A stretch of DNA of 64,000 nt, from assembly GCA_002989075.1 (NCBI GenBank), contig PSQN01000016.1:3302336-3366335 (forward strand). The letters run 5' to 3'. The stretch is from Arthonia radiata. Its lineage: Eukaryota; Ascomycota; Arthoniomycetes; Arthoniales; Arthoniaceae. This document shows, piece by piece, positions 1 to 11,183 of this stretch. The notes beneath the pieces were generated by a model. It worked only from the letters and a program-made list of their open reading frames with translations. It had not been told where the DNA came from and ran no database searches. Position 1 is the first letter of the stretch. The number at the start of each line of letters is the position of its first letter. Position numbers and translations under genes: made by a program.

Positions 1-872
1 TTCGTCACGGCCATAGGCCGCTCCCCGCAAATAGCTGACATCGCCCTGAGCGTTTATCGTCGAACCAGCTACGGCTTCGGGAGGAATGCTCTCAAGCGGG
101 TTTGGGGGTGGAGGGGCCGGATTGTCGCTGTCGCAAAGTCAGCATTCGAAGATACATCAGCCGTAAATGTATGAAGGCTCGGGTCGCACCTCTCTTCCTC
201 GTCCTTTTTTGTGGACCCCTTCTTCCGCTTGGGGGTGGGTATGCGGCATTCGATGGAGAAGGCGACACAATTGGTGCACGGCACGCCGAGACTCGCGGCA
301 TCGCATCGGACCTGTGTTTGCGCTGTTAATGCGCTGTTGCGGTTTTGGTGGCGGATGGATGTAGGCTGGGTGCCTGGAGTGGGGTGGAGCTGTTTACCTT
401 GCGGGCGTGACAAGTCTGTGCGAGCAAACAAAGGTTAGCGAGGTGCGCAATCACAAACAAGGCTTGCGACAGCCCGACAATCTGCGAGGGACCGGACGGA
501 AGATGTATGTGTTTGTGTGCGGTCGATCACCGAGGCACCTCGGCTGGGGGCAGGAAGGATGAAGCTTTTGGGGACGCGCTGCAGCTATATAGAAGCCTGC
601 TCCCGTCCAATCTTCGCAGGGATGAAACAATCATCTCAACATACCTCACATGCTCTTGACGCGCGCTGCCGCCTGAAGCTGGGATGGCCGGGTGTTTGAC
701 TTGATGGCGCGCCACCACCGGGGTGGGCAGAGGATGGGTGCTGCTGGGGTGGGGTGTGCTCGTGTGATTCTGGCGGAGGCTGGTTGGTCTGGATGGGCTG
801 GAAGTGAGCTGAATGCTGCGGCGGTGGTTGTTGAGAATGATGAAAGCTCATATGCTCCATTGGGACTTGCAT
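1..872 (-). CDS. Zn(II)2Cys6 transcription factor, 5' part (runs off the left edge)
   Basis: Sequence-specific nuclear regulator of the fungal binuclear zinc-cluster class. The coding exons deduced from splice signals are 872-645, 415-398, 311-190 and 127-1; all phases join. The N-terminus is rich in Gln, Pro and His. The zinc cluster is split over three exons: RACE, then the 18-nt micro-exon TCHARK, then VRCDAASLGVPCTNCVAF followed by SIEC. This gives C-x2-C-x6-C-x8-C-x2-C-x6-C, a complete six-cysteine cluster, followed by the basic stretch PTPKRKK. The 62-nt intron at 128-189 has a CTGAC branch point. The C-terminal regulatory domain lies outside the window. The zinc-cluster text resembles the cutinase/fatty-acid regulator group (CTF1/FarA-like) from memory, so target genes are not claimed. 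Class is certain, subfamily is not. Confidence 0.85.
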
Positions 873-2288
873 CGTGTGTAGACGACTTCGGCGCTGAGGG
901 CAATGGATGAAGAGGCCGCGGCGAAAAGATCTTGAGGGAGGTGTGTATTGAAGGTGGACGGGAGGCTAAACCCTCTTCGGCGGCCATTTCCACATGCCTC
1001 AAGTCTAGACAACAGACGCAGCCCAATCGTCTGGTCCCGATTATAAGAAGAGTGGAAAGTATAATAATAATGTTGCGGCTATGCAGACGTGTGGGGACGA
1101 TTGTCTGGGGGAGCCGACTAATAACGAGTGACGATCCGGCCCGAGCATTGGCGACGTAGGAGTGAACTCATTCTCATTGATGCCTCGCTTCCCCAGATTC
1201 ACGAACACGCATCGCTTGTTGATTTGACATGTGGGCTGATCGTCTGCTGCTCATCTTCCTTGCTGCCGAATTAGATCTAGCTGCTGCTCAGAACGAGCGT
1301 TTCAGGCGCTTCCATTTCATCCCTCAGTCCTTTGAATCCTAAGGTTCGTATGCACAGAACCGCGAGTCAAGAGAAGAGCGGTCGAATCGATTCGCAAACT
1401 TCTCACCCTCCGTCAGATCCAGTGGCCCTGCATTCAATGAGAATCCAAAGAAGTCGGCATGACTTTCCCGAGCGCCGTGGTCCACAGGCGCGACAGCTAG
1501 CTACTCGCGACCAGGTCGCTGGGTTCTCCCAGTATTTTGCGTCACTTTCATGCACTTTCGTCTTGGTTGTAGTGCGATCTATCTGCAGCATGCTATGCCA
1601 GCGGAATGACAGACGATCTAGCCAGCATATATATAAATCTTATCCTATATTGCTCGATGCGTTTAAGTATATATCAGGGCGGACCCTCTCCTTGCATCTC
1701 CCTTAGAGGACCTCCTTACATGCGTACAATTAAATTCAAAACCGCCTCTCATTGTCCCTGTCTTCATAAAATGCGAACGCATCGATCCTCCACGTCTTAC
1801 TTGCAATCCCCTTCCAGATCGCATCCCCAAGCAGTACTCAAGCCGTTGCACCCCAGCTCCGGGCGTCGATCAACGCGCAACGGCGCGCTCTCAGTCTCTG
1901 GAATGGCAGGACGCCAGACCAACTTAGAGAACCCTAAAAGACTGGTCGGCAATATGAATTCCTCCGAGTCGCAGGTTTCACCTCCCTAATCAGTGGAAAG
2001 CTGCGCTAATTATCCCGAATCTTTCTCTTGGACTGGTCGTGTGAGGATCTGATGCGAAATTGAGTCGACAGATCGGGAAAGAGCCGAGGCTTCTCTTTCA
2101 TGCCTGTTTGCACCCCACCAGTTCGATGTCCAGCGCTGTATGGCTTTCGATGTGGTCTTTTGCCGTTCGTATGAAGCGTTGTATACTCGGGTCAAACTTG
2201 CAGTAGTAGTCATGATCATATTACACGTAGCATAACGCTTGGGTATTCACAGCTCGCTAAACTAACACAAACGTCAATGTCCCACTCG
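873..2288. other. Gene-free stretch of 1.4 kb
   Basis: No supported gene. It must hold the promoter and leader of the zinc-cluster regulator on the minus strand and the 3' region of the membrane-protein gene. AT-rich patches with TATATA runs lie around 1625-1680. The open frames here have no start, splice or composition support. Confidence 0.5.
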
Positions 2289-3641
2289 CTACCTCACCAC
2301 CTTGCCTCTTCCACCGTCGTCCTCTCCAGGCAACTCATACACATGCCCCTTATTCACCGCCTCCGCACCCATACCCTCTTCCGCGTGCCGCGGCGCCTCA
2401 TGTATCGCGTTTTGTTCAGGTGCCTCCACCACTTCGTTCGGCGCCTGACCGTCCGTGTAGCCCTCTTTCTTGTCCGTGGGTATTCCGCGATCATCTTCAT
2501 ACTGAGGTAATTGCTCGTGCTGCTCGCCGCGACTTCTCTTTCGTCGTCGCAGAAACCAGAGTATTGCGAGGACTATTAGGACGAGCGCGACGAACCCACC
2601 CACTGCGCCACCGACTGCTGCGCCGACCGGTGTGCCACTGCCAGGCTCTGGTAATGGTGTCGGTGTGGAGGTGGGACCGGAGTCTCCGCCAGCGGAGGAT
2701 GATGTGAAGCCGGATGCGAGCTGCGTGGACATTTGTTAGCTTCAAGATAGTTCCAGCTTGCTCAATTGACCTTGATAGGCCACCACAGCTTTGTAGATAA
2801 GGAGCATCAAACTCACAGTCGAGAAAGCTTTGTCGTTAATCTTCGCCGCGCTTGAAAACTGAAATATCATCTGACTCTTGTTCCCTCCCGAGTTCGCCAT
2901 ATTCAAATAGCTTCCTGGCACCTTTCCTCCCGTATTGACTGCCATCCGCCAACTACTCCCATTCGCCTCATTCGTGAGAAAGCTGTTCTGTCCATCGCCG
3001 CTGGGTATTACACTCCATACGGCGTTGTTCTCTGTGAGATTTGTGACGCCAACGCCTGTCGACGAGCAGTCATCATCACAGTTGCCGAAGGTAGACTGTT
3101 GTATTGCGGCTAGGTACACTGGTGGTTGGGAGTTCTGTGGCCGAAGGATGTACTTCGAGCTGTTTTGTGGAGATGGGAAGAACTGGAAATTGAAGGGATG
3201 CGACGTGTCGGATTTGTTGTATGGGGACAAAAAGGCGGAGCCGTAAGGGCCCTGCTCGGCGAAGAAGTAGTTGCCGGAGGTTTGGAGGCCATTGCCATTC
3301 GCTGTGGCGAAGCGAACGACGTACTGAGTGACTTGTCAGCTGGCGTTCTCGAGAGGCGAGGTGAATTAATTCGCCCGGGTCATTCGAAAGGGCCGTCTTG
3401 CAAAAGAACACGCAGGTCACGACTATTGTCAGTCTGACCCCAGAAACTGTCGCATAGATGGCGCTGTCGAGTAGGCTCGAGCGGAGTGAATCGAACGAGG
3501 AGTACGATGACTTGGCGTGTTGCTGCTATCTGATCTTCTTCCTGACAGTGCGCAGAGCCGTGAATGGGCATCGAAGAGGCAGACGGTGAGGAGATAGGGT
3601 TTATGACATACCCAACTGTTCTGGTCGAACATGGAACCCAT
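2289..3641 (-). CDS. Single-pass membrane protein with Ser/Thr-rich stalk and dibasic cytosolic tail
   Basis: Cell-surface type membrane protein of unknown function, about 322 residues. Exons: 3641-3612, 3323-2817 and 2720-2289; phases are 0 throughout, and both acceptors are preceded by CTGAC or CTAAC branch points. Residues 1-180 form a Trp/Asn-rich globular part with several N-glycosylation sequons. Then comes a stalk of Ser, Thr, Gly and Pro, a hydrophobic segment at about 211-234 (GGFVALVLIVLAILWFL), the stop-transfer RRRKRSR, and an acidic tail of about 85 residues. No signal peptide is visible before the first Met, and none was found in the 200 bases upstream. The globular part loosely recalls ricin-B-type folds in similar fungal proteins; that is a guess. 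The first intron (288 nt) is long for this locus, so exon 1 is the weakest part. Confidence 0.65.
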
Positions 3642-4228
3642 GACGGGCTCTGTGTCGACTTGTAACTCGCAGTGGTCGCAACCACACCCTGCTGCCACCC
3701 GATCGTGATTACTGACAGCTCACAGCTGTATTACGAGATGATAGGAAGCCTACGGGCGCACACGAGGTAACAGAAACGAAGGAATCAAGCAGACGAGGAA
3801 GATCAATCTCGAGGGGGGCGGTCTAGAGAGGGGCCACCATTTCCTATGTACGCCTGGCGTGATGGGTCGGGGCAACGGTCGGAAGATTGCCTATTCTTGC
3901 AGGCCGGGGCGCTCGTTTACCTTGACCAGCACCAGGCGTATTCGAGTCGTTTTGCTGCGCACGCGGCATGCGGACAGGAGTTACAGAGTCTTATTGGTGA
4001 AAACTAAGACGTGCCGGCCAACATCTGCCTTGCTCTAGCCGCTTCAGGCTGGTACGAGCCGTGTGGCCAAGGCCCGGGGCCGGAAGTCAAAGCGTTCGTG
4101 GCTGGGGGGCAAAGTTCGTTTCAGATATTTCTGGACTCGCATTGAGTACCTAAACTGCGGTGTCGCTATGAAAGAGCCGTTGCGGGAAGGGTGTTGAAGG
4201 TGCCAAGTGATACTCGAGGAGCTGGCGC
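3642..4228. other. Gene-free stretch
   Basis: No supported gene. It separates two minus-strand genes and should hold the promoter of the membrane-protein gene. The open frame at 4044-4232 (-) abuts the end of the orphan gene but lacks independent support. Confidence 0.4.
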
Positions 4229-5681
4229 TCACCGTGAAAAGACACTCAAACCGGAAGGACTGAGCGAGGAAGGCTCGACGGAGGCAATATGGTATGAGAG
4301 TATGGTATTCAGACGATCGTTTGGTGTCGTCGCGATGTGCAACTCGGGCACTGCTATACGCCGCGTAATGTATATGCTCATTCGATCGAGCCTCTGCTCG
4401 AGTCTAGCGACCTCCCCTGCGAGCGAAGTCGATAGCAAAGCCTCCTTCACAAATCTCGCGTCTGTCTCAACGTCGGCCTCTACGTTCTCCTTCTATGAAA
4501 CGGTCTCTGCTCGCTGCTAACACTGCGTTGTCTCAGTGAGAACACCTCTAGTGGCGCCTAGCAAGAAGTTGGCGCGCCTGGTCCTCGACCGCCCAGATGG
4601 CTTCGATTATCATCCAGCAAGCGACTGGCAGCTCTTACAAAGCGGGTTGGTCAAAGCGCTCGTTCCAGTTGTTGACATGGAAACGTGCTACTCTTCTAGC
4701 CTCGTCCTGCTTGACCTGTGCATCCCAACCCGAGTTCCACAGCAAACGAAGCTGTTCTAGGCTCAGGGGGCGCCGCGGTGGCTCTGCGAATTAGTATGTT
4801 AGCAAACACATTCATATTTAGGGGTACACTTCTCGGGCTTTGTGACCAAGAGACCGAGGTGCAAAGTATCTAATAACCCGAGGGTGCCCTCGAGGCTGTG
4901 GTCATGCTTCGCTCTCTTAGAGCAGGGAGGAGAGGTCTTACCGTGGCCGAGGAACGATTGCACCCTACCCCGGAATGCCACAGTCACTTCAGTATCGAAG
5001 TTCATCTGTCGCGCTTGCTCCCAGCAAGTGAGCGCTCTCTCGAAGCTAGTCGTACGGATACTCCCTCATGTCGGATGGTTGAGCTGATACTTCAGCTTAC
5101 CTTGCGCAGCCGGTACGTTGAGCGTATATGCCGCATGGAATAGACGCATCCACTGTACGGCAGAGCGGTCGTTAGTATTGAAGTTGGTCGTCGTGCCCGC
5201 GGCGAGGTTGATGCCGGGACTGCAACTGCTCATCATCCACTTGACCAGGTCATCGATAGTCTCTTTGGTGTAACCCCTCAACGCCCACACGTGAGGTGAG
5301 TTATCTACGCGAGTGTCACCAGGCTCCCTTCGAGCAAAGACTCCCACGCCAGGTAAAGTGGAGGGTGTAGCTGGGCTTCGAGGTACGATGTTTCCCCTCG
5401 CATCGCCAGAGAAGGCTTTGAGCAGCTGCATGGCGACATGGTCGAGAACAAATTCGAACTGCCGATCGTGGCGCACCCGAGTATATATGTCTACGCGGTG
5501 TGACCTGTCGCGCCGAAGCTTGTCCCGCTCTTCCGTCGATAGGTCTCTGAGTTGCGTTTCAGACAAACGGAGACAGGGAAGCGGGAGTGTTCACCGAGGT
5601 CAAAGCCATCATGATCGTGTCGGTGACTTTGCCTTGCCATGAAAGTGCTCCAGGGTTGCCGGAAGCTAGTGGAGCAGACAT
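4229..5681 (-). CDS. Orphan protein of about 311 residues, five exons
   Basis: Not recognised. A phase-consistent model is 5681-5633, 5544-5101, 5013-4942, 4783-4639 and 4454-4229. Introns 2-4 have normal GT-AG ends. Intron 1 only keeps frame if it uses a GC donor (CAAG|GCAAAG) with the second AG of a CTCAGAG acceptor; the GT donor nearby gives the wrong frame. The product is charged and soluble, with Trp- and Arg-rich helices (for example LRLLWNSGWDAQVKQDEARR) and a C-terminal amphipathic helix (LAGEVARLEQRLDRM). No signal peptide, membrane segment or catalytic motif is visible. Exon 2 composition (TEERDKLRRDRSHRVDIY and onward) is clearly protein-like, so a gene is likely although exons 1 and 5 are less sure. 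Its upstream region carries a 65-bp duplicated element. Confidence 0.55.
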
Positions 5682-5918
5682 TGTGAAAGCGTGGTGTGCG
5701 GTTGAAGGAATATATATTGGAGCGCTTTGTTGATATACGTTCGGAAGGTATCTCAGAGACTGCGCTCGCTCGTATATAGGGAAGCAGTTGGCGAGCAAGA
5801 AGGTAAGACAGTCAGATTCGTGACTGCGAAAGAGTGCTGAGGGATGTCGAGAAAAGTAGAAAGAGAAGAAAAAAACAGAGGAGGCAGAGATATATATAAT
5901 GCTGAGACCGCGCGACGC

Positions 5919-5983
5919 GCTAAGAGAGCAATCAGCTCCACTCGACAAACGGCGCGGCGCGGGAGGGAGGTGAGGGTCCTGGA
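5919..5983. repeat. Direct repeat copy 1 (65 bp)
   Basis: Begins GCTAAGAGAGCAATCAGCTC and ends GGGTCCTGGA. It matches the copy at 6031-6095 in 58 of 65 positions with no gap and an exact offset of 112 bp. The core CAGCTCCACTCGACAAAC and the purine-rich GCGCGGGAGGGAGGTGAGGG are shared. Confidence 0.85.
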
Positions 5984-6030
5984 TCGTTGTGATTGTGAGT
6001 GTTCCTGGGGATTCTGGGGCAGCGCTCTAC

Positions 6031-6095
6031 GCTAGCAGAGCAACCAGCTCCACTCGACAAACGACGCAGCGCGGGAGGGAGGTGAGGGCGCTGGA
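6031..6095. repeat. Direct repeat copy 2 (65 bp)
   Basis: Begins GCTAGCAGAGCAACCAGCTC and ends GGGCGCTGGA. The seven differences from copy 1 are five transitions and two transversions. Both copies lie upstream of the minus-strand orphan gene, so they could be duplicated promoter sequence; no function is shown. Confidence 0.85.
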
Positions 6096-6518
6096 ATATG
6101 CGATTGCGGGAGGTCTTGGGGTACTTGGCCAGGGCTCACGGCCAGCCTGGCCAAAGGTGAGCGCGCTGAGATGCGTCTTGGAGGTGCCGAGGGGTCCCGG
6201 CGTTCCGATGCCCCGTTTTTACCTTGAGCCAACAAGCACAAGATAACGGTTGGCAAACTGTTTAGAACGTTGGTCTCTGTTCAGCCGCGATATGGGTGGC
6301 AATGAGGTGAGGCAGGCCTCTAAAGGAGAGTGCTTGCTGGAAACGCTCGATGGACGATTCCCCAGGAGAGACGGCAGACGCTGTCGCTCTCCGGACGCTC
6401 GTAAACTGATACCAGGTAGAAAATTCAAAGAATTGAGGCATCTCCGGTCGAAAACCTTTTTGCTATTCAGACTTATCGCGCCAGCCACCCAGGGCACTCT
6501 CAGGCTTTGTTATCAGAT

Positions 6519-8662
6519 TTACGAGAGTTTGTATAGATCTTTCGCGACCATGTCCCTGCAAATGGGGTGGTAAAAGTCCTTATTCTTCTCAAAAGTGCTG
6601 ATTGCCAGCTTGACATCAACCTTTCTCAGCTGACGATACAGGGGGCGAACAAACTTCATCCTACCGACACGACCAAGCAGATCCGTTGTCTTGGGCAAGA
6701 CTTCGTCATCCCCTGCTCTCATGGCGATTTGGTAGTACCTGCTAGTGAGCTCCACATTCTTGCTGTCGAGCACGTTGTAAGCAGAGCCCATCTCATGCGC
6801 ATCTGCAGGGTTGAGTGGCTTGTCAAACTGCTGAACAGCTTCAAGGAAGACTACAAGCTGACTTGAGCTCCAGTCCTTGATATCTGAACGATGTGGTTTG
6901 AACTCTCCTGACGACGTCTGACTTAGCGTGCGCCACTTGTCTGCAAGCTCGTAGCAAACCTTTGCTCTCGAATCATCGAAATGTGGCTTGATAGGGAAGC
7001 CCGGCTTGTAGAACCAGGCGTCCCAGTCGACGCTCGCAAGCTTGTCAGAAGATTCCTGGTCTTCAGCGAAGAAGTCCAGCAGAGTAGCCTTAAAGTCGTA
7101 CGAGTCAAGAGACTTGAACTTCCAGATTGTGAAGTAGTGCGGGATGAACTTGTCCCATTTCGGTTGACCAAGCAAAGTCTCCAGGTACATCAAGAATGCG
7201 AAGCCCTTTTCGTAGGGTACTGTAGAGAATGCATCGTCTGGGTCCTTGCCCTTAAGATCCGGGACCAGCTTTGTGAACTCGTTGTCCTCGCCAAATTCTT
7301 TGATGCTATCTGAAAGAGCCTTCCAGCCGATGATGGAAGAGAAGCCGCGTGCTGCTTCACCGTCATTTAATGCTGCTTGTAGTCTGCGCTCAAGGTACGT
7401 GGTCCATCCCTCATTCAGCCAAAAATGCTCCCATGAAGCAGTGCTAACTAGATTACCGCTCCAGCTGTGTGATAGCTCATGAGCAATGGTGTCAATGTTT
7501 TGCTTGTCACCAGAGAAAGTTGTTGGGGTCAAATAGGTGTAGACCGGATTCTCCATGCCTCCGTAGGGAAAACTCGGAGGTAGGACGAGAGCGTTGTAAG
7601 TGCCCCAAGCGTAGGGATAGATCAGCTTCTCGATGGTCTCCATATACTTCTCCGTATCTCCCTCCATTTCCCATTTGAAGTCATCAAGTTCAGGAGGTCC
7701 CGTCCAGATAGTGCTTCGTGGCCCGATTGGGGCACTGACAATGTCGCCGCTGGCGACCGCGAAGAGATAGCTAGGTATCGGCACTTTCTGTTCGAAAGTA
7801 TAGGCATGATCACCCGAGCCATCCGTGGCCTTCTTTGTATCCAGTGGTAGCCCGCTGGCCAGCGTCTGCAATGGCGACTGCAGTCTGAATGAAAAGGTCG
7901 ACTTGACGTCTGGTGTGTCCTGACACGGAAAGACTGATCGTGCATGTATCGCCTGCGAAGTCAGCTCGGTAATTTGGAAGGTTTGACTATTATGCTAGGA
8001 TATGCCAAGACAAGACGCAGAGCATGCGTTGCCATTCAGGTTGCTTACCTGACATTGCGACTGAGCGGAAGCTGTGTTAGCTGAACGTCCATTGGGGCCA
8101 ACCACGCCGACAAAAACTCACAAACATGTACGGGTGCTTCTTGTTGGACGTCTGGGCAGGCGTGAGCCATTGCAATGCCGTGCATTTATCGGTTGTTGAT
8201 GATGAGATCTAGGTTCGAGGCTTGTCAGCAGTTGTTGCATCATGTCGATGATGTGATGTTCGTACGTCGAGCTCTATTTCTTGTCCCTTTGGGACGCCGC
8301 CATCCAGCCTGATGGACAAGGGACTCCCATATGGCTCAAACCGCGACGACAAGCTCCACTTCTGGGCTTTACCGCTGATCTTCACATCCTTCACATCAAG
8401 GTAGCTGAGGCGCGTTAACAGAATCACGAGAGTTCTTGAGGGTTTCTGCATGATACCTTGTATCCAGTAAGACCTCGTTTGTCTCAGCATCGGTAATGGA
8501 TTCTAGCTTGAGCTTGACAACACCCGCCAGGAGCTTCCGCTCAAAGTCTATGCGGAAGTCAACGTCGGTATGGACCGTCTTCCAGTTATTGTAATTCGAA
8601 AGCGTATTAGGGTCTCTAGGTGTATTGATGGAGACGTTTGCAGGCTCCGAGCTTGTGGCCAT
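6519..8662 (-). CDS. LAP2: Leukotriene A4 hydrolase / M1 zinc aminopeptidase homolog
   Basis: Cytosolic M1-family metallopeptidase removing N-terminal residues from peptides; animal members also hydrolyse LTA4, and the yeast homolog is Lap2. Exons: 8662-8457, 8404-8266, 8208-8122, 8060-8049 and 7952-6519, giving 625 residues, a normal length. Exon 4 is only 12 nt and encodes SQCQ, completing the family motif [18 protein letters not shown]. Substrate-recognition loop GGMEN is at about 279-283; the zinc site HELSH is at about 306-310, followed by NEGWTTY, whose Glu is the third ligand. The C-terminal helical domain carries RPLYRQLRK, as expected for LTA4H rather than other M1 enzymes. All introns are 52-96 nt. 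Identification is firm. Confidence 0.96.
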
Positions 8663-9158
8663 TGCTGCTTTGGCACGATATCTTGTGCTGCCACAGATCC
8701 CACGGCATTGGACACGAAACGTGAGAGGTAACAGATGGAAGGAACAATGGATGACAGTCATCGATAGATTGACGACATGGCTGAGCTTGAGCTATGGTCA
8801 CACGAGAGCACGCAGCGAGAGCATGGACAGGGTTGTGACAAATCGGCTACAGTTCATCAAACACGCTGTCATATACAAAAGGATCTCGCCATGGGAGGAT
8901 GATTTGGTCACCGGCAATCCACACGAATGACCCACTAATGCGGGTACCGACCTGCTGCCTCCCATGCCTGTCTTCCCAAACGCATCTCCTGGTAGCCGGA
9001 CAAAAATGCCAGACCAGAGTACTCGCCGACATGCCTATCGATACTTCCACAAGCCTACACAAGCGCCACGCAAAAAACAAGCTCCATCGAATCGTTCAGT
9101 CATGAAACATCCCTCAAAGTAGTATCCGAACAGAATCTTTTTCGCCACAGGCTCCCCA
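8663..9158. other. Gene-free stretch
   Basis: Promoter of the LTA4H homolog and 3' region of BEM1, both on the minus strand. Nothing else seen. Confidence 0.4.
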
Positions 9159-11183
9159 TCAAAACCCTTCATCATTCGTGACTCGCAACACCAACTTGTC
9201 ATTATCTCTCCTCGCTCGGTTCAGTAGCTGGTCTTCCGAGTACCCTGAATCATCGCTGAGTGGGTAGAATTGCCCGTCGACCTCGTTCTTATAGTCGATC
9301 ACCAAGTTGTTGGCTTGAGAGTTCGGCCAGCGATCCCGCACCTTCTCGAGCAGTTTGCTGTAATCAAAGTCCTCGTCCAAGCGAAGCACAACCACATCGG
9401 TCCCGCCAAAGTACGCCTTTACTTTGACTTGCGGCTTTGACATCGAGGAGCCACTCGCGATCTGTGCCAGAGAGCCGCTGCCACCGCTGCCCATGCTATA
9501 CATGCCTTGCCCATTGGCGCCTGACGGACCCCGCTGGTGACTGATCGACTGTTTGGCTGCGCCGTAGCCGGCTGGACCTTGAGCGTTGTAGGGCTGTTGC
9601 ACGCTCTTCGAAGGGCTTGTGTAATTTGTGCCCGGGTAACTGAGATTGCCAGTGCTGGATTGCCGTGAGTCGTGAGGATAGCTGTGTTGCGAGCTACCTT
9701 GGGATAATCGCGCCTCATCTTCAGGCTCTGGCACGCCTTCAATCTCTGTATCTCCCTCGCGAGGCGAAAAGAACTGCCGCACTACAGGATGGCTGATAAT
9801 GTGTGACGGTAGAGTGAGCAGGGAGGTCAGGTAACGGTCCATGTGATCTCTTCTCTCGCTCGTTAGTCTTTCCGTGACCCACGGCAAAGGACCAGGCATA
9901 AACGGGAGCGTCCGCTTGAAACCTTCCACTTTGCCTGCTTCTTGAGGAAACGCTTCCATCAAAGCCGTCTGCAATGCGTAAAAGTCTGTGTATTCCCGGT
10001 TCAGCTCCCAACTCTTCCCGTTGTCCATGAAAGCTTCCACGATGAACCAGAATTTCATCTCGTGATGGCAGTATCGTGGTACTCGTGCTCTCATGGGCGA
10101 CGCTAGTGATGCATAGCTCTGCGATGACTGGCGTTCTGTGGCGTACCCATTGGTGTATCCTTGCTGGTATCCGTTGCCGTTCATCTGACTGTCCACACTC
10201 GCACGCTGTGAATTTTCTGTGGAACTGCCCAGCTTGCCTAGTGGTATGCTGCTATTCTTGTAGCTTGCTGCCATACGCTTCCACTCCTCGACCTTTGGCA
10301 CTCCTGCCTTCTGCACCGCCTCTTGGGGATCAGCAACGGCAGCGCCTGTGGTCATATCGCGGATCTCAATGAAGGACACTGGTATGAGACCCGGGCCACC
10401 AAGTCTTGTAATAGGCTTTGCGACGAACCATTCGGGGTTGGACTGTGCAATGACGATGATCGCCTCGCCTGCTTTGGCCTCCAGCTCGTCCGGCCGCTCG
10501 GCGTGGAAATCGTACTGTACGACACCGTATACCATTGCGCCAGAGGTTCTCCCCAGCTTCGACATCCGCGTCGCATCCATCGGTCCCCCACCGTTCATGC
10601 TGACATGCCCATTCGTCGCACCTTGCTGATTCTGTACAGATTGTCTGCTCGCTACCACACTTCGGTCGACTAATTGCATACTGCTGAGCTGCTGCGCTGT
10701 GCTCGCTACCATTGACTCAGATCCTCCGCTCGTTCTTGCTTGCTTTCCAACGAGCTCGAAGTAGTTGACAGGAACGAGGCCCCGCGTGCCGATGATCGGG
10801 TTACAGGCTTCATACCAATCCGAATCGTTCTCGCGTCCAACGACATGGAGGAAGTCGCCAGTGGTGAAATTCAGATAGTTGGGGTCATTGTCGCTGCTAG
10901 AGTAGTCGTAGAGGGCTTTTATGACCTGATTGTACTGTTAGTTGTGTGGCTCGTGCATAGGCGCCGGCTACGCGTGGGGGACACGGAGTCGCGTAGGATG
11001 CTGGGACATACTTTTTTCGGGGGCGCAATGGCGAAATCGCTTTTGGCGGGGATTGAGGAGTGGCCTGGTCGAAACTCGGAGGAGCGGTCGCTGCTGCTTT
11101 TGGTGGACCGGCGGAACTGGGGTTGGTCAGCTGCTGCGCTGCGACGGCGTTGGACGCGTTGAGGTTACACCTACGTGCTTCAT
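9159..11183 (-). CDS. BEM1: BEM1-type polarity scaffold (SH3-SH3-PX-PB1)
   Basis: Scaffold that gathers Cdc42, its exchange factor Cdc24 and PAK kinases at sites of polar growth. Exons: 11183-11175, 11116-11012 and 10925-9159; 626 residues. The first coding exon is 9 nt (Met-Lys-His); joined to exon 2 it makes MKHFRRSTK, matching the conserved N-terminus of the family (MKxxRRSxK). SH3-1 lies at about 39-100 (VIKALYDY, DWYEACNP), SH3-2 at about 168-225 (VVQYDF, PEWFVAKPI), PX at about 322-440 (FWFIVEAF, with RRDHMDRYLTSLL), and PB1 at about 538-620 (VKVKAYFGG, with Asp/Glu-rich OPCA-like part). The linker between PX and PB1 is Ser/Gly/Tyr-rich and disordered. Domain order is diagnostic. Confidence 0.96.

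Larger units (their letters stand above)
5682..6518. other. Intergenic region with a duplicated element
   Basis: Promoter side of the orphan gene and 3' side of the LTA4H gene. It holds a TATATATA run near 5890 and two 65-bp direct repeats listed separately. No coding potential was accepted. Confidence 0.5.

Noticed and set aside
3480-3530. tRNA-like B box (GTTCGATTC on the minus strand)
   Set aside because: Flanks do not form a T-arm or acceptor stem and no A box at the right distance.
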